Position numbers and translations under genes: made by a program. 64,000 nt of DNA from Selenomonadales bacterium (GTDB taxonomy: Bacteria; Bacillota; Negativicutes; Sporomusales; UBA7701): positions 1-64,000 of the forward strand of contig JARKNV010000035.1 in the NCBI GenBank assembly GCA_029976065.1. The letters run 5' to 3'. The first letter of the stretch is position 1. Every line of letters begins with the position of its first letter. Below, piece after piece: positions 55,697 to 64,000 of this stretch. The notes under the pieces were generated by a model. The model had not been told where the DNA came from and did no database searches. It saw nothing but the letters and a program-made list of their open reading frames with translations.

Positions 55697-57172
55697 CTAG
55701 ATTGTCTCATTGGGGGCGGGTGCCGCACCTGCGGACTTCGTCTTGAAAAACCTCGCCAAAGTAGCGTCGGAAGTGGGCGGAGCCAGATACGTAGCGATTA
55801 TCGTCAGCGGCACCGTCACCAGCAGGGCGACCTGGATGTGGTACAACCCGAAGGGATTGCCCAGCAGATGCCAGCCGACGAACGTCACCGAACCGCAAAC
55901 CATCGCCGTTATCACGCCGGCGGCGTTAAACCGCTTCCAATACAAGCCGCCGAAAAACACGATCGCGAATATCAGGCCCAGCACCCCCCAGGCGGGATAA
56001 AACAGCAGCGCGAGCAACTTCGGAGGATATAGGCCCCATATTACACTTATTATCCCGATCACGAGCGTCGTAAGCTGAGCGACCAGCACCCTCCTGCCGG
56101 GGCTCAGCGAATAACCCAGCGAATGCTTCAGAATATCGTTCTCGACCGTCGACGTACACACGATCAAGATCGAATCCATCGTCGACATCATAGCCGCGGC
56201 GAGCGCCGCCAGCGTTAAGCCCGCCCCGAACGGCGGCAGCAACTGCTTCATCATCGTCAGCACGGTCATATCCGAGTCCTTGAGCTCGGGGAAGAGCACT
56301 CTCCCGTACAGGCCCAACAGGACGATGACCACCTCCAGCACGCAAACGATGGTGATAATTATCACGAATCCCTGCTTTAACGCCTTGCCGCTTTTCAGGG
56401 CATAAAACCCGCGGATATAATTGGGCGCACCCAAAGCGCCGAAAAAAGTCAGCATCAGGAAAGCGAGGAAGAAAGCGGGCGAAACGGCCGAACTGGCATC
56501 CGGCCACGATATCGCCCCTCCCGGATTCAACGCCGCATACTGAACTCCCAGCAAACCGTTGGTCTTGATAAACGCCGCCCCCAGCAGGACGCTTATGCCC
56601 ACCAGCATGATCAACCCCTGGGCAATATCGGTGTAAACGACGGCGAGATAGCCGCCAAAGGCTACATACAGGAACACGATCGCGCCGAACAGAATAACGG
56701 CGTAATCGTAGGGAATCCCCGTTATCATATTCACCATCAGACCGGCGGCTTTATACTGGGCCACCATCAGCGGGATCATAAAAACGATCAAGGCGACGCT
56801 GGCCACCAGCCGCGCAGCCTTGCTCTCAAACCGCGACTCCAGAAAATCCGGAATCGTATACATATTCAGCTCCTTCGACGTCCTCATAACCTTGGAGCCA
56901 AGGAAATACCAGCACAAAAAGGTCGACACGGTCACCGTCGTGGCCGCAAAGATAAAAAACATGCCCCATTTGTAGGATAAACTGGTCCATCCCACGAGTG
57001 CGCCGGCGCTGACCAAGCTTGCCATATAAGTGAAGGCGACCAGTATGCCGCCTAATTTCCGCCCGCCGACATAATAATCGTCCACGCTCTGCGTCTTCTT
57101 GTTCGCATACCAGCCGATAAAGAACAAACAGACAAAATACGCGAGCATCACGCCTAAAATAATCGTGTTCAT
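55697..57172 (-). CDS. Sodium:solute symporter (SSS) family transporter
   Basis: 491 residues, about thirteen helices. The N-terminus has SVDDYYVGGRKLGGILVAFT and MASLVSAGALVGWTSLSYKWG (as ASLVSAGALVGW), typical of the PutP/PanF-like SSS group; AALAAAMMSTMDSILIVCTS is the Na+-site helix. Imports an organic solute such as an amino acid or carboxylate with Na+. Start ATG 57172 with AGGAAGGGTGTCGATCG. A 33-residue membrane peptide is encoded just upstream on the same strand. Confidence 0.9.
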   Translation of the reverse strand: MNTIILGVMLAYFVCLFFIGWYANKKTQSVDDYYVGGRKLGGILVAFTYMASLVSAGALVGWTSLSYKWGMFFIFAATTVTVSTFLCWYFLGSKVMRTSKELNMYTIPDFLESRFESKAARLVASVALIVFMIPLMVAQYKAAGLMVNMITGIPYDYAVILFGAIVFLYVAFGGYLAVVYTDIAQGLIMLVGISVLLGAAFIKTNGLLGVQYAALNPGGAISWPDASSAVSPAFFLAFLMLTFFGALGAPNYIRGFYALKSGKALKQGFVIIITIVCVLEVVIVLLGLYGRVLFPELKDSDMTVLTMMKQLLPPFGAGLTLAALAAAMMSTMDSILIVCTSTVENDILKHSLGYSLSPGRRVLVAQLTTLVIGIISVIWGLYPPKLLALLFYPAWGVLGLIFAIVFFGGLYWKRFNAAGVITAMVCGSVTFVGWHLLGNPFGLYHIQVALLVTVPLTIIATYLAPPTSDATLARFFKTKSAGAAPAPNETI

Positions 57173-57197
57173 CGATCGACACCCTTCCTGCAAAAGT

Positions 57198-57299
57198 TCA
57201 TTCTTCTCCTCTGGTCATCTTATCCTTTAGCAACAGCATGAGTACGAAAACAAGCGCCTGAATACCGATCGCGACCCACCAGCCAAAAGTAAAACCCAT
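57198..57299 (-). CDS. 33-residue membrane peptide linked to SSS transporter
   Basis: One hydrophobic helix: MGFTFGWWVAIGIQALVFVL, then MLLLKDKMTRGEE. Strong ribosome site AAGGAGGTGAGCGTAA. The gene ends 25 bp before the symporter start codon, so both are on one message. Small single-helix proteins encoded next to SSS and NSS transporters are known as accessory subunits in some Firmicutes; this one is assigned by position and shape only. Confidence 0.7.
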   Translation of the reverse strand: MGFTFGWWVAIGIQALVFVLMLLLKDKMTRGEE

Positions 57300-57440
57300 T
57301 TACGCTCACCTCCTTGCTTATCTCATTGAATGCCAATAATTGCTATTACCATCATTTCTCGATTTTCGCCCGACATCCTTTACCGCAGGGCCGCAATCGA
57401 TAATAAACCGCATCCCTTGACTTCCTTCCCCGGATGTGTT

Positions 57441-57455
57441 AATCTTAATAAGATT
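57441..57455. promoter_or_regulatory. 15-bp palindrome upstream of the symporter unit
   Basis: AATCTTA-A-TAAGATT, in the 304-bp divergent gap between the membrane peptide and the 68-residue gene. It is an operator candidate. The gap otherwise shows only the 57544-57573 promoter. Confidence 0.35.
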
Positions 57456-57543
57456 ATTCGCCATCAATCTTAGAAAGCAAGGTAAAATCTGCCTCCCCAG
57501 GTTTTCTTCATTCTAGTGAACGGTTGGTAATAGTCTGAGGTAA

Positions 57544-57573
57544 TTGCGGCTGATAGCGCCTGCGCGCTATAAT
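57544..57573 (+). promoter_or_regulatory. Promoter of the 68-residue gene
   Basis: TTGCGG (57544-57549), 18-bp spacer, TATAAT (57568-57573); 30 bp before the start codon. Confidence 0.65.
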
Positions 57574-57603
57574 TACCATCTCAGTAATCACGGAGGAAGA
57601 AAA

Positions 57604-57810
57604 ATGGAGCTCAATATCATCAAACAGCTCGTCAAGCGCCTCGCTTGGCTCGGGTATACCGCCTTTGAAATCAGCGCCATCGTCAGGGACGCCATCGGCG
57701 ACGACGAAATCGGCGACGGCATCTGCCCGGTCAAAGCCGGCCGGGTCATAAGCCACCTCAGGCGCTACGAACAGCTCGGCGCCGAATATCTGCTCACCTA
57801 CAGCAAATAA
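57604..57810 (+). CDS. Small helical protein, 68 residues
   Basis: MELNIIKQLVKRLAWLGYTA and FEISAIVRDAIGDDEIGDG suggest a compact helical, partly acidic domain. No family recognised. It has its own promoter, GGAGGAAGAAAA ribosome site and terminator, so it is an independent transcription unit. Confidence 0.75.
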   Translation: MELNIIKQLVKRLAWLGYTAFEISAIVRDAIGDDEIGDGICPVKAGRVISHLRRYEQLGAEYLLTYSK

Positions 57811-57818
57811 TTCGCGCA

Positions 57819-57858
57819 CACAAAAAACGGAAGGGCGTATGCCCTTCCGTTTTTTGTG
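57819..57858. terminator. Bidirectional terminator, long stem
   Basis: CACAAAAAACGGAAGGGC / GCCCTTCCGTTTTTTGTG with loop GTAT: an 18-bp perfect stem between convergent genes. Confidence 0.95.
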
Positions 57859-57860
57859 CC

Positions 57861-58538
57861 TTAAAAATTGATATCCAACTGCGTCGTGAACGTCTTCTTA
57901 AGATTCCGGTCATTATAAATATCATAGCCGATCAGCACCGACGCGTTCGGCGCAAAAGCGTAGGAAACCCCGAGGTTAAGCGCCCCCAGCGCGCTCTTGC
58001 CGCTCTGATAATCGACGCACACCCACCACTTGTCGTTCAGTTGCTTGTCGATGCTGGCCAGCACCATCTTGTTGTCGTCCCCCAGCGCCTCCTTGCGGCC
58101 AACGCCGTAGCCCAGCGAATAACGCCAGTTATTCGCGTCCGTCACGCTCGTCAGCAGATACTTCACCTCCTGGTTGGTGGTTTTTGTTGTGCCAATGTTA
58201 TACACCCCGGCCACCACGTTCAAATCCGACGGCGCCTTGCCGGCCAGCCGGAATTTGACATTGAAATACAGCGGATCGTTCTGGCCGGCCACATAATCGA
58301 AGCCGGCCTCGCCGTTCTTGAAACCGAACGTCAGGCCATAAGTCGGCGTCGTGAAAGCGCCCGTCGCCTCGCCGGCGTTGAGCGGCTTGGCGGTGAAATA
58401 ATTGTCCACGCCGAAATGGATTTTGTCCGCCGGCTGGATATCGGTCGAAGGAATCCAGACGGCGGTCGAAGGCGTGGCCGTCACGGGCGACGCGGCCACC
58501 AGCACGAACAGACAAACCATAAGCACCAACTTTTTCAT
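57861..58538 (-). CDS. Second predicted outer-membrane beta-barrel protein
   Basis: 225 residues. Signal peptide MKKLVLMVCLFVLVAASPVTA, then amphipathic strands such as TYGLTFGFKNGEAGFDYVAG, DLNVVAGVYNIGTTKT and LGALNLGVSYAFAPNASVLIG (as ALNLGVSYAFAPNASVLIGY). It ends in TTQLDINF, with the terminal Phe that BAM machinery prefers. Resembles small porin-like proteins of diderm Firmicutes. GGGAGGGTGTAT precedes the ATG. Not related in sequence to the 29510-30139 protein beyond the shared fold features. Confidence 0.75.
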   Translation of the reverse strand: MKKLVLMVCLFVLVAASPVTATPSTAVWIPSTDIQPADKIHFGVDNYFTAKPLNAGEATGAFTTPTYGLTFGFKNGEAGFDYVAGQNDPLYFNVKFRLAGKAPSDLNVVAGVYNIGTTKTTNQEVKYLLTSVTDANNWRYSLGYGVGRKEALGDDNKMVLASIDKQLNDKWWVCVDYQSGKSALGALNLGVSYAFAPNASVLIGYDIYNDRNLKKTFTTQLDINF

Positions 58539-58617
58539 ATACACCCTCCCCAGCATTCGTTAATTCACCCCATTCAGGAAAACGCGACCAGCCGTTTCTC
58601 CCCCCTCCCGGTAAAAA

Positions 58618-58655
58618 AAAGACGCCCGCCGCCGCAGCGGAAGACGTCTTTGTCC
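58618..58655. terminator. Weak terminator-like hairpin
   Basis: AAAGACG / CGTCTTT arms around a GC-rich inner part, in the 435-bp gap between the divergent barrel and GGDEF genes. Confidence is low because the inner part pairs poorly. Confidence 0.4.
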
Positions 58656-58673
58656 AATATGCCCGACAAACAG

Positions 58674-58706
58674 ACGCAGTCTTCCGAAAGAATCGGAAGA
58701 CTGCGT
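58674..58706. repeat. Perfect 13-bp inverted repeat
   Basis: ACGCAGTCTTCCG / CGGAAGACTGCGT with loop AAAGAAT. No T-tract on either strand, so it is unlikely to be a terminator. Confidence 0.7.
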
Positions 58707-58846
58707 TGTCATCGGCTGATATTGTTTGAACACATTATAAAGGTTTTTCCACCTCTTGGCAAGCGGTAATTGGCCAACCTTTCATATTTTTTCCTTCCCC
58801 CTCCGGCCCGCCGCCGCGCAGGTAGGTTGCCCCAGCTCCTCAAATA

Positions 58847-58855
58847 TGGCACAAT
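58847..58855. promoter_or_regulatory. Degenerate TTGTSACAA-like site
   Basis: TGGCACAAT, a weaker version of the TTGTCACAA palindrome before the chemoreceptor (21284) and sensor kinase (60829). Lies 119 bp before the GGDEF gene. Confidence 0.2.
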
Positions 58856-58973
58856 TTGTCGTATTATGTAAAATAAAGGAAATAGCAAAAAAACGGCGAA
58901 GGATACCTTTAGAAAAAAGATTATCGGCCGACAACCCCTTCCGCGTTGACATCGGCGAAAGCGAGCTGCCCAC

Positions 58974-60299
58974 ATGAGCGACGCACCGGTCCTTGACCGC
59001 AACCTCTTCAAAATCTTTGCCGACAACCCCGCCCTCATGGCCGTGACCAGCATGCCGGAAAGAAAATACGTCGAAATCAACAAAGCTTTTACCGCCAAGC
59101 TCGGTTACACCAGCCACGATATAATCGGCAAAACGGTCTTCGAAACGGACCTCATGCCCGCGGCGGACATAGACGCCATGATCGAAGCCGTTGGCCAAGC
59201 GGGCGGCATCTCCAGCCGGGAGCTGCGGGTGAAAGCCAAGGACGGCAGCCTGCACACCCTGCTCTTTTCCGGCAATATTCTCGAAGAAGGCGGCAACAAA
59301 TTCTTTCTCATGGTCAGCGTCGACATAACCGGGCGGCGCTCCCGCCTCACCCGCGGCGGCACCGGCAGCGGTATCGCCGGCGAAAAGAACAGCCGCGCGG
59401 AGCTCGAGCGCCTCTTCTCCCTCAGCCTCGATCTCCTCTGCATCGCCGACCGCGACGGCAACCTCCTCAAAACCAACCCAGCCTGGACCGAAATCCTCGG
59501 CTACGCGGCCGCAGAGCTCGCGAGCCGCAAATACCGGCACTTCGTCCACCCCGGCGACCTCGACGCCACCCTGCGGGCGATGGAACGGCTGGCGGCCGGC
59601 GAACAGACGCTCAGCTTCGTCAACCGCTGCCGCGCCAAAGACGGCGCCTACCGCCACATCGAATGGCGCGCCCGCCCTTACGGCAAGCTGATATACGCCG
59701 CCGGCCGCGACATCACCGAGCGCATCGCCAGCGAAGAACGCATCAGGGAAATCGCCCTCCGCGACCCGCTCACCAACGCCTACAACCGCAAATACATCTT
59801 CGAACAGCTCGAAATCATCCTGGCGGAATACAAGCGGACCGGCCGCGTCTTCTCCGTCGCCCTCCTCGACATCGACTTCTTCAGGAACATCAACGACCAG
59901 CACGGCCACCAGGCCGGCGACTTCATCCTTACGGAATTCGCCGCCCTCCTCCGCAGCAACCTGAGGCCCTACGACCTGCTGGGGCGCTATGGCGGCGAAG
60001 AGTTCATCGTCATCTCTCCCAACGCCTGGACCGAACAGGCCAGGTCCATCATAAAACGCATCCTCGACAAAGTAAGAAACTCCTGCTTCGTCTACAACGG
60101 CACACCACTCGGCTTCACCTTCAGCGCCGGCATCGCCGACTGCTTCGAATGCGGGCCCGACACCCTCTCCGCCGGCAAAACCATCGAAATGATCATCGAA
60201 AAGGCCGACAGCCGGCTATACAAAGCCAAACGGACCGGCCGCGACAAAATCGTTCCCTGGCGCGTCACCGTCGGCCGCCTCCACACGGCAGGCCACTGA
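58974..60299 (+). CDS. PAS-PAS-GGDEF diguanylate cyclase
   Basis: 441 residues, soluble. PAS domains lie at about 10-125 (ADNPALMAVTSMPERKYVEI) and 140-255 (LLKTNPAWTEILGYAAAEL). The GGDEF domain at about 265-435 carries an active GGEEF (GRYGGEEF, about residue 340) and an RxxD inhibitory site five residues before it (RPYD), so c-di-GMP synthesis with product feedback is expected. The ATG at 58974 has only a weak ribosome site. Adjacent genes include an orphan sensor kinase. Confidence 0.93.
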   Translation: MSDAPVLDRNLFKIFADNPALMAVTSMPERKYVEINKAFTAKLGYTSHDIIGKTVFETDLMPAADIDAMIEAVGQAGGISSRELRVKAKDGSLHTLLFSGNILEEGGNKFFLMVSVDITGRRSRLTRGGTGSGIAGEKNSRAELERLFSLSLDLLCIADRDGNLLKTNPAWTEILGYAAAELASRKYRHFVHPGDLDATLRAMERLAAGEQTLSFVNRCRAKDGAYRHIEWRARPYGKLIYAAGRDITERIASEERIREIALRDPLTNAYNRKYIFEQLEIILAEYKRTGRVFSVALLDIDFFRNINDQHGHQAGDFILTEFAALLRSNLRPYDLLGRYGGEEFIVISPNAWTEQARSIIKRILDKVRNSCFVYNGTPLGFTFSAGIADCFECGPDTLSAGKTIEMIIEKADSRLYKAKRTGRDKIVPWRVTVGRLHTAGH

Positions 60300-60383
60300 C
60301 CGGCAAAACCGGCCGGGAAGTTTAATACCGGCATTGAGAATACTACATTCCGACAGCACAGCCCCTCGCCAGGAGGTAACGAC

Positions 60384-60737
60384 GTGAAGCCCAAGGACAA
60401 AAAAGCCAAACCCCCGAAACCCGTCGCCGGCACCGACCTCGTATCCGTCCGCCGGCAGTGGAACAGTTGGGAAATCGCCCAGGTATACGTCGCCGACGTC
60501 GCCAACCCCCTCTGGGACATCGCCGGCGGCGGCACAAAAGAAACCGGCCCCGACGCCGAAATTTACGGCCACATCTGGTGCGACGCCATCGTCGCCGGCA
60601 GCGTCGCCCATTCCTGCCTCCACGGCACCGCCCCCCACAGCATCAAAATCTGCATCCTCCGCCGCGACAACCCGCCGCGCATCTACAACCACTTCCTCGC
60701 CCTCGTCGGCCCCAAACCGCCCCTGTGGCAGCGTTAA
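60384..60737 (+). CDS. Hypothetical protein, 117 residues
   Basis: Basic N-terminus (MKPKDKKAKPPKPVAG) then a compact domain: VRRQWNSWEIAQVYVADVAN, GPDAEIYGHIWCDAIVAGS and PRIYNHFLALVGPKPPLWQ. No family recognised. Start GTG 60384 with AGGAGGTAACGAC. Terminator downstream. Confidence 0.7.
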   Translation: MKPKDKKAKPPKPVAGTDLVSVRRQWNSWEIAQVYVADVANPLWDIAGGGTKETGPDAEIYGHIWCDAIVAGSVAHSCLHGTAPHSIKICILRRDNPPRIYNHFLALVGPKPPLWQR

Positions 60738-60750
60738 GCCCGTCCCGCAC

Positions 60751-60790
60751 CAGCCCGCTCCGGCCCGCCGCCGGCGCGGGCTGCATTTTT
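60751..60790 (+). terminator. Terminator after the 117-residue gene
   Basis: CAGCCCGC / GCGGGCTG arms with inner CGG/CCG pairing, then CATTTTTCC. Confidence 0.7.
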
Positions 60791-60828
60791 CCGGGTGGTA
60801 CTCAGTTATTTCAAAAAATGGCAGGATA

Positions 60829-60837
60829 TTGTCACAA
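60829..60837. promoter_or_regulatory. TTGTCACAA palindrome upstream of the sensor kinase
   Basis: Identical nine bases to the site at 21284-21292; 70 bp upstream of the kinase start codon. Confidence 0.35.
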
Positions 60838-60906
60838 TAGCAAAAATTACCATGGAAAAGAAACTTTCCTTGTCGACACGGAAGCAAAAAGGAAAGGTGT
60901 TCCGCG

Positions 60907-63213
60907 ATGCGAAACATTCGCTTTACTAATCCCCCCAACCTTCCCGGCATTCTGCGGCTTCTTGCCCTCGCCCTGGGCCTCCTTATCCTTCTTCTCCCGG
61001 CTGGGCCGGCCTACGGCGAACAAGCCGCCCCACCGCCCGTCGACAAAAAAGTCCTCCTCCTCTACCCGCGGAGCATGGACTTCCCCTTCTACGCCGACTT
61101 CACCGCCGGCTTCAAACAGCGCCTGGCGGCGGAAGCCTCGCTGCGCATCGACTACAGCACCGAAAACCTCGAAATCCTCGCCTACACCTCCGACGACACC
61201 GTCGCCCGCGCCATCGCCGCAGCATTCCGCCAAAAATACCGCGATAACCGCCCCGACATCATCGTCGTCCACTCCCTTAACGGCGCCCGCTTCCTTGCCA
61301 ACTACTGCGGCGACATCTTCGGCGACACGCCGGTAGTCGCCTTTAACACCAGGCCGGTCGAAATCGACCCGGCCTTGCGGCGCCCCCATTACACCTATTG
61401 CCATCCTGAGCTCGACCCGGCCAGGAACGCCGCGCTAATCCTCGACCTCCTGCCCGCCGTCCGGCAGTTGTACGTCGTCATGGGCCGCTCCGAAAGCGAA
61501 TTGAAAGTGCTCGGCGACCTCCCCCGCCAGCTCGCCCCCTTCGCCGGGCAAGTGGCGATAACCTATCTCGACGGCCTGTCCTTGCCCGACCTCACCGCCC
61601 GCGTCGCCGCCATCGACGGGCCGGCCGCCGTCCTGTTCGTCGACTTCGCCCGCGACGCCGGCGGCGCCCTCCACTTCCCCGCCAAGGTCGTGCGCAGCCT
61701 CGCCGCCGTAGCGAAAGTGCCCGTCTTCGGCAGCTACACCACCCACATCGGCGCCGACGGCGCCGTCGGCGGCTACGTCCTCAACATGGGCAACCTCGGC
61801 AAGGCCGTCGGCGAACAAACCCTCGCCCTCCTCCAGGGCCGGGCCGCGCCCGGCGGAGTGGAAACCGTCGACATCGCCGAATACCGCTTCGACTGGCGCG
61901 GGCTAAACCGCTGGGCGATCGCCGCGGCCCGCCTCCCGGCCGGCAGCATCGTCGTCAATAAGCCGCCGTCCGTATGGCAAAGCTACAAAATGCCGCTCCT
62001 CGGCGCCCTTCTTTTCGCCGCCGCCATCATCGGCCTGCTCGTCGCGCTCATCGCCCTGCACAGCCGGCGGCGGCTGGAGGCCGAACGGCGGGCGCTCCTC
62101 CACGAAGTGCTCCTCGGCAAAAAAGAAGAAATAATCCGCGAACGCACCAGCGAACTCTACGAAGCCGAGGAACGCTTCCAGCGCATCTTCCACAACAGCC
62201 CGGCCATGATCGCCATCTACAGCATGGCGGACGACAAACACCTCGAAGTCAACCAGAAATACCTCGACGTCCTCGGCTACACCCGCGGCGAAGTCATCGG
62301 CCGCACCGCCAAGGAACTCCGCCTCCGCGCCGACCATACCGACCGCGAAGCGGAAGCCCGCCGGCACGACCTGTTGATCGCCGGCGAAATACCCCTCGCC
62401 GAGCAGAAATTCAGAACGAAATCCGGCGAAACCGTCACCGCCCTCACCACCGTCACCACCATCCAGATCGGCGACGAACAATGCCTCATCGCCATCATGC
62501 AGGACATCTCCGAAGAAAAGCGCCTCGAAGCCGACCTGGCCCGCCTCGACCGCCTCAACCTCATCGGCGAAATGGCCGCCGGCATCGGCCACGAGGTCCG
62601 CAACCCCATGACCACCGTCCGCGGCTACCTCCAGATGTTCCAGCTGCGGAAAGAATTCCACCGCTACAAAGAGCAGTTCGCCACCATGATCGAAGAACTC
62701 GACCGCGCCAACACCATCATCAGCGAATTCCTCTCCCTCGCCAAAAACAAAGTCGCCGACCTCAAACCCGGCCGCCTGAACGACTCCCTCGCCGCCATCC
62801 TGCCCCTCCTCCAGGCCGACGCCCTGCGCACCGGCCATTTCGTCGGGCTCAACGCCGGCCAGATCCCCGTCATCGACTTCGACGAAAAAGAACTGCGCCA
62901 GCTCGTCCTCAACCTCGTCCGCAACGCCCTCGAAGCCATGCCGGCCGGCGGCGCCGTAACCATCGCCACCTGCCGCGACGGCGACCACGTCGTCCTCGCC
63001 GTGCGCGACACCGGCCCCGGCATACCGAAACGCGTCATCAAAAAAATCGGCACCCCTTTCCTCACCACCAAGGAAAACGGCACCGGCCTAGGCCTGTCCG
63101 TCTGCTACCGCATCGCCGAACGCCACCGCGCCACAATCGACTTCACCACCGGCAAAAACGGCACCACCTTCTACGTCCGCTTCCCGCTCGCCCCCGACAG
63201 CGCCGGGGACTGA
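60907..63213 (+). CDS. Sensor histidine kinase with ABC-type solute-binding sensor
   Basis: 768 residues. Signal/anchor at about 15-40 (LLALALGLLILLLPAGPAYG), then an extracytoplasmic ABC-transporter-substrate-binding-like domain (about 45-345; VLLLYPRSMDFPFYADFTAG). A membrane helix near 360-385 follows, then a PAS domain (FHNSPAMIAIYSMADDKHLE), HisKA with the phospho-His in GIGHEVRNPMTTV (about residue 562), and HATPase with DTGPGIP and GTGLGLSVCYRI. No response regulator gene is adjacent. GGAAAGGTGTTCCGCG precedes the ATG. Confidence 0.93.
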   Translation: MRNIRFTNPPNLPGILRLLALALGLLILLLPAGPAYGEQAAPPPVDKKVLLLYPRSMDFPFYADFTAGFKQRLAAEASLRIDYSTENLEILAYTSDDTVARAIAAAFRQKYRDNRPDIIVVHSLNGARFLANYCGDIFGDTPVVAFNTRPVEIDPALRRPHYTYCHPELDPARNAALILDLLPAVRQLYVVMGRSESELKVLGDLPRQLAPFAGQVAITYLDGLSLPDLTARVAAIDGPAAVLFVDFARDAGGALHFPAKVVRSLAAVAKVPVFGSYTTHIGADGAVGGYVLNMGNLGKAVGEQTLALLQGRAAPGGVETVDIAEYRFDWRGLNRWAIAAARLPAGSIVVNKPPSVWQSYKMPLLGALLFAAAIIGLLVALIALHSRRRLEAERRALLHEVLLGKKEEIIRERTSELYEAEERFQRIFHNSPAMIAIYSMADDKHLEVNQKYLDVLGYTRGEVIGRTAKELRLRADHTDREAEARRHDLLIAGEIPLAEQKFRTKSGETVTALTTVTTIQIGDEQCLIAIMQDISEEKRLEADLARLDRLNLIGEMAAGIGHEVRNPMTTVRGYLQMFQLRKEFHRYKEQFATMIEELDRANTIISEFLSLAKNKVADLKPGRLNDSLAAILPLLQADALRTGHFVGLNAGQIPVIDFDEKELRQLVLNLVRNALEAMPAGGAVTIATCRDGDHVVLAVRDTGPGIPKRVIKKIGTPFLTTKENGTGLGLSVCYRIAERHRATIDFTTGKNGTTFYVRFPLAPDSAGD

Positions 63214-63296
63214 GCAGAAAGTTTCCGGCGGCGGTTGCCGCCGCCACCTGTTTCTGCCAGGCACAGCCTCCCCTGCATAAATTGCCCATAATCGTC

Positions 63297-63322
63297 AAAA
63301 CCGCGATTCTCGCGGTTTTTTG
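63297..63322 (+). terminator. Terminator of the sensor kinase
   Basis: AAAACCGCG / CGCGGTTTTTT, loop ATTCT. Confidence 0.9.
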
Positions 63323-63433
63323 TCTTTTTCGGGCGTTTGTCTTCCCCCCGGCCGAAAAGCTATAATGATTCTTGACCTCCGCCGCAGGCTCACAGCGTCC
63401 GGAGGCGCCGCCAAAACAGCGAGGAGCGCGCCG

Positions 63434-64000
63434 ATGCACATATTAGCAGACCTGTTCGCCAACCGGCAATTTCAGACCATCGCCTTCGTGCAGATGACAA
63501 TGGTCTTCGGCAATAACATGCTCAACCCCGTCCTCCCCATCCACTTCAAAATGATCGGCCTCAACGAAGCCCAGATCGGCTTCGCCATGGGCATCATCTC
63601 GCTCGGCGCCCTCGTCCTCAGGCCCTGGTCCGGAATGAGCGCCGACATCAAGGGCAGCCGCTTCACCCTCCTCCTCGGCCAGCTCCTCACCGGCGCCGGC
63701 ATCGCCGCCTTCCTGTGGGCGTCCGGCTTCTGGGCCCTGCTGCTCGTGCGCTTCTTCCAGGGAATAGCCGTCTCCTTCTACGGCACCGGCGCCGTCACCT
63801 ACGCCAGCTCCGTCGGCACGCGGGAAAATGCCTCCGCCGCCATCGCCTACTTCTCCCTCTTCACCATGATCGGCCTCGGCATCGGCACCAGCACCGGCCC
63901 CTTCATATACCAGTCCGTCGGCTTCACCCCCGTCGTCGCCGTCGCCCTCACCGCCGCCGTCTGCGCCACCGCCTTCATGTTCTTCCGCTCCGAGCCCTCT
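63434..64000 (+). CDS. MFS transporter, 3' end outside window
   Basis: 189 codons visible, about six helices. MHILADLFANRQFQTIAFVQ opens the protein; the loop motif is SLGALVLRPWSGMSADIKGS. LVRFFQGIAVSFYGTGAVTY and GIGTSTGPFIYQ mark helices 4-5. Typical of the drug/sugar exporter MFS-1 group. Start ATG 63434 with GAGGAGCGCGCCG. Confidence 0.85.
   Translation, partial: MHILADLFANRQFQTIAFVQMTMVFGNNMLNPVLPIHFKMIGLNEAQIGFAMGIISLGALVLRPWSGMSADIKGSRFTLLLGQLLTGAGIAAFLWASGFWALLLVRFFQGIAVSFYGTGAVTYASSVGTRENASAAIAYFSLFTMIGLGIGTSTGPFIYQSVGFTPVVAVALTAAVCATAFMFFRSEPS

Noticed and set aside
58756-58977. 73-codon ORF overlapping the GGDEF start
   Set aside because: No ribosome site before any of its starts and no family; the stretch more likely holds the GGDEF promoter.

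Overview
This is a GC-rich bacterial chromosome segment, most likely from a member of the Negativicutes (Sporomusa-like diderm Firmicutes). The evidence is a Firmicutes gene set (DivIVA, SepF, YlmH, RqcH, PyrR and two T-box leaders) together with two signal-peptide proteins that look like outer-membrane beta-barrels. I see no rRNA, tRNA, insertion sequence, prophage or CRISPR array.

Region 1 (1-28.7 kb) is mostly core genes on the minus strand. It holds lysine/peptidoglycan precursor synthesis (dapF, dapL), a P-type Ca2+ ATPase, rqcH (plus strand), an Old Yellow Enzyme, pyrR-rluD-lspA-mgsA, a small ferredoxin and a VTT membrane protein. A DksA-like protein, a nitroreductase and a Crp/Fnr regulator follow. 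Next come an AprA-like flavoprotein/ferredoxin/NhaC operon, a MFS exporter, a cytoplasmic chemoreceptor, and yggS-sepF-proC-ylmH-divIVA-yggU leading into T-box-controlled ileS.

Region 2 (28.7-46 kb) is more accessory. It has a beta-barrel protein, small unknown genes, a secreted MORN-repeat protein and an orphan LivJ-type binding protein behind a candidate attenuator. A TetR-controlled flavodoxin/methyltransferase/metallo-hydrolase operon, AlkD, a MFS transporter with a group II decarboxylase, a stand-alone ParB-like protein and a dCache chemoreceptor with a long leader complete it.

Region 3 (46-58 kb) is rich in amino-acid metabolism: a tyrosine phenol-lyase-like enzyme under a T-box with a Tyr specifier; a ridA-symporter-dcyD-racemase operon beside a divergent YheO/DauR-type regulator and a perfect 26-bp palindrome; an aromatic-amino-acid-type permease with an acetamidase/formamidase; a Fe/Mn superoxide dismutase; and a sodium:solute symporter with a 33-residue membrane peptide. 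Region 4 (58-64 kb) has a beta-barrel protein, a PAS-PAS-GGDEF cyclase, an orphan sensor kinase with a solute-binding domain, and a truncated MFS gene.

The least explained signal is a family of about nine intergenic palindromic repeats (roughly 120-280 bp). Their outermost arms differ between copies but still pair within each copy. Two copies bracket the ileS T-box inside its leader. Other leading observations are the Tyr T-box/TPL pairing and the candidate two-state attenuator upstream of livJ.
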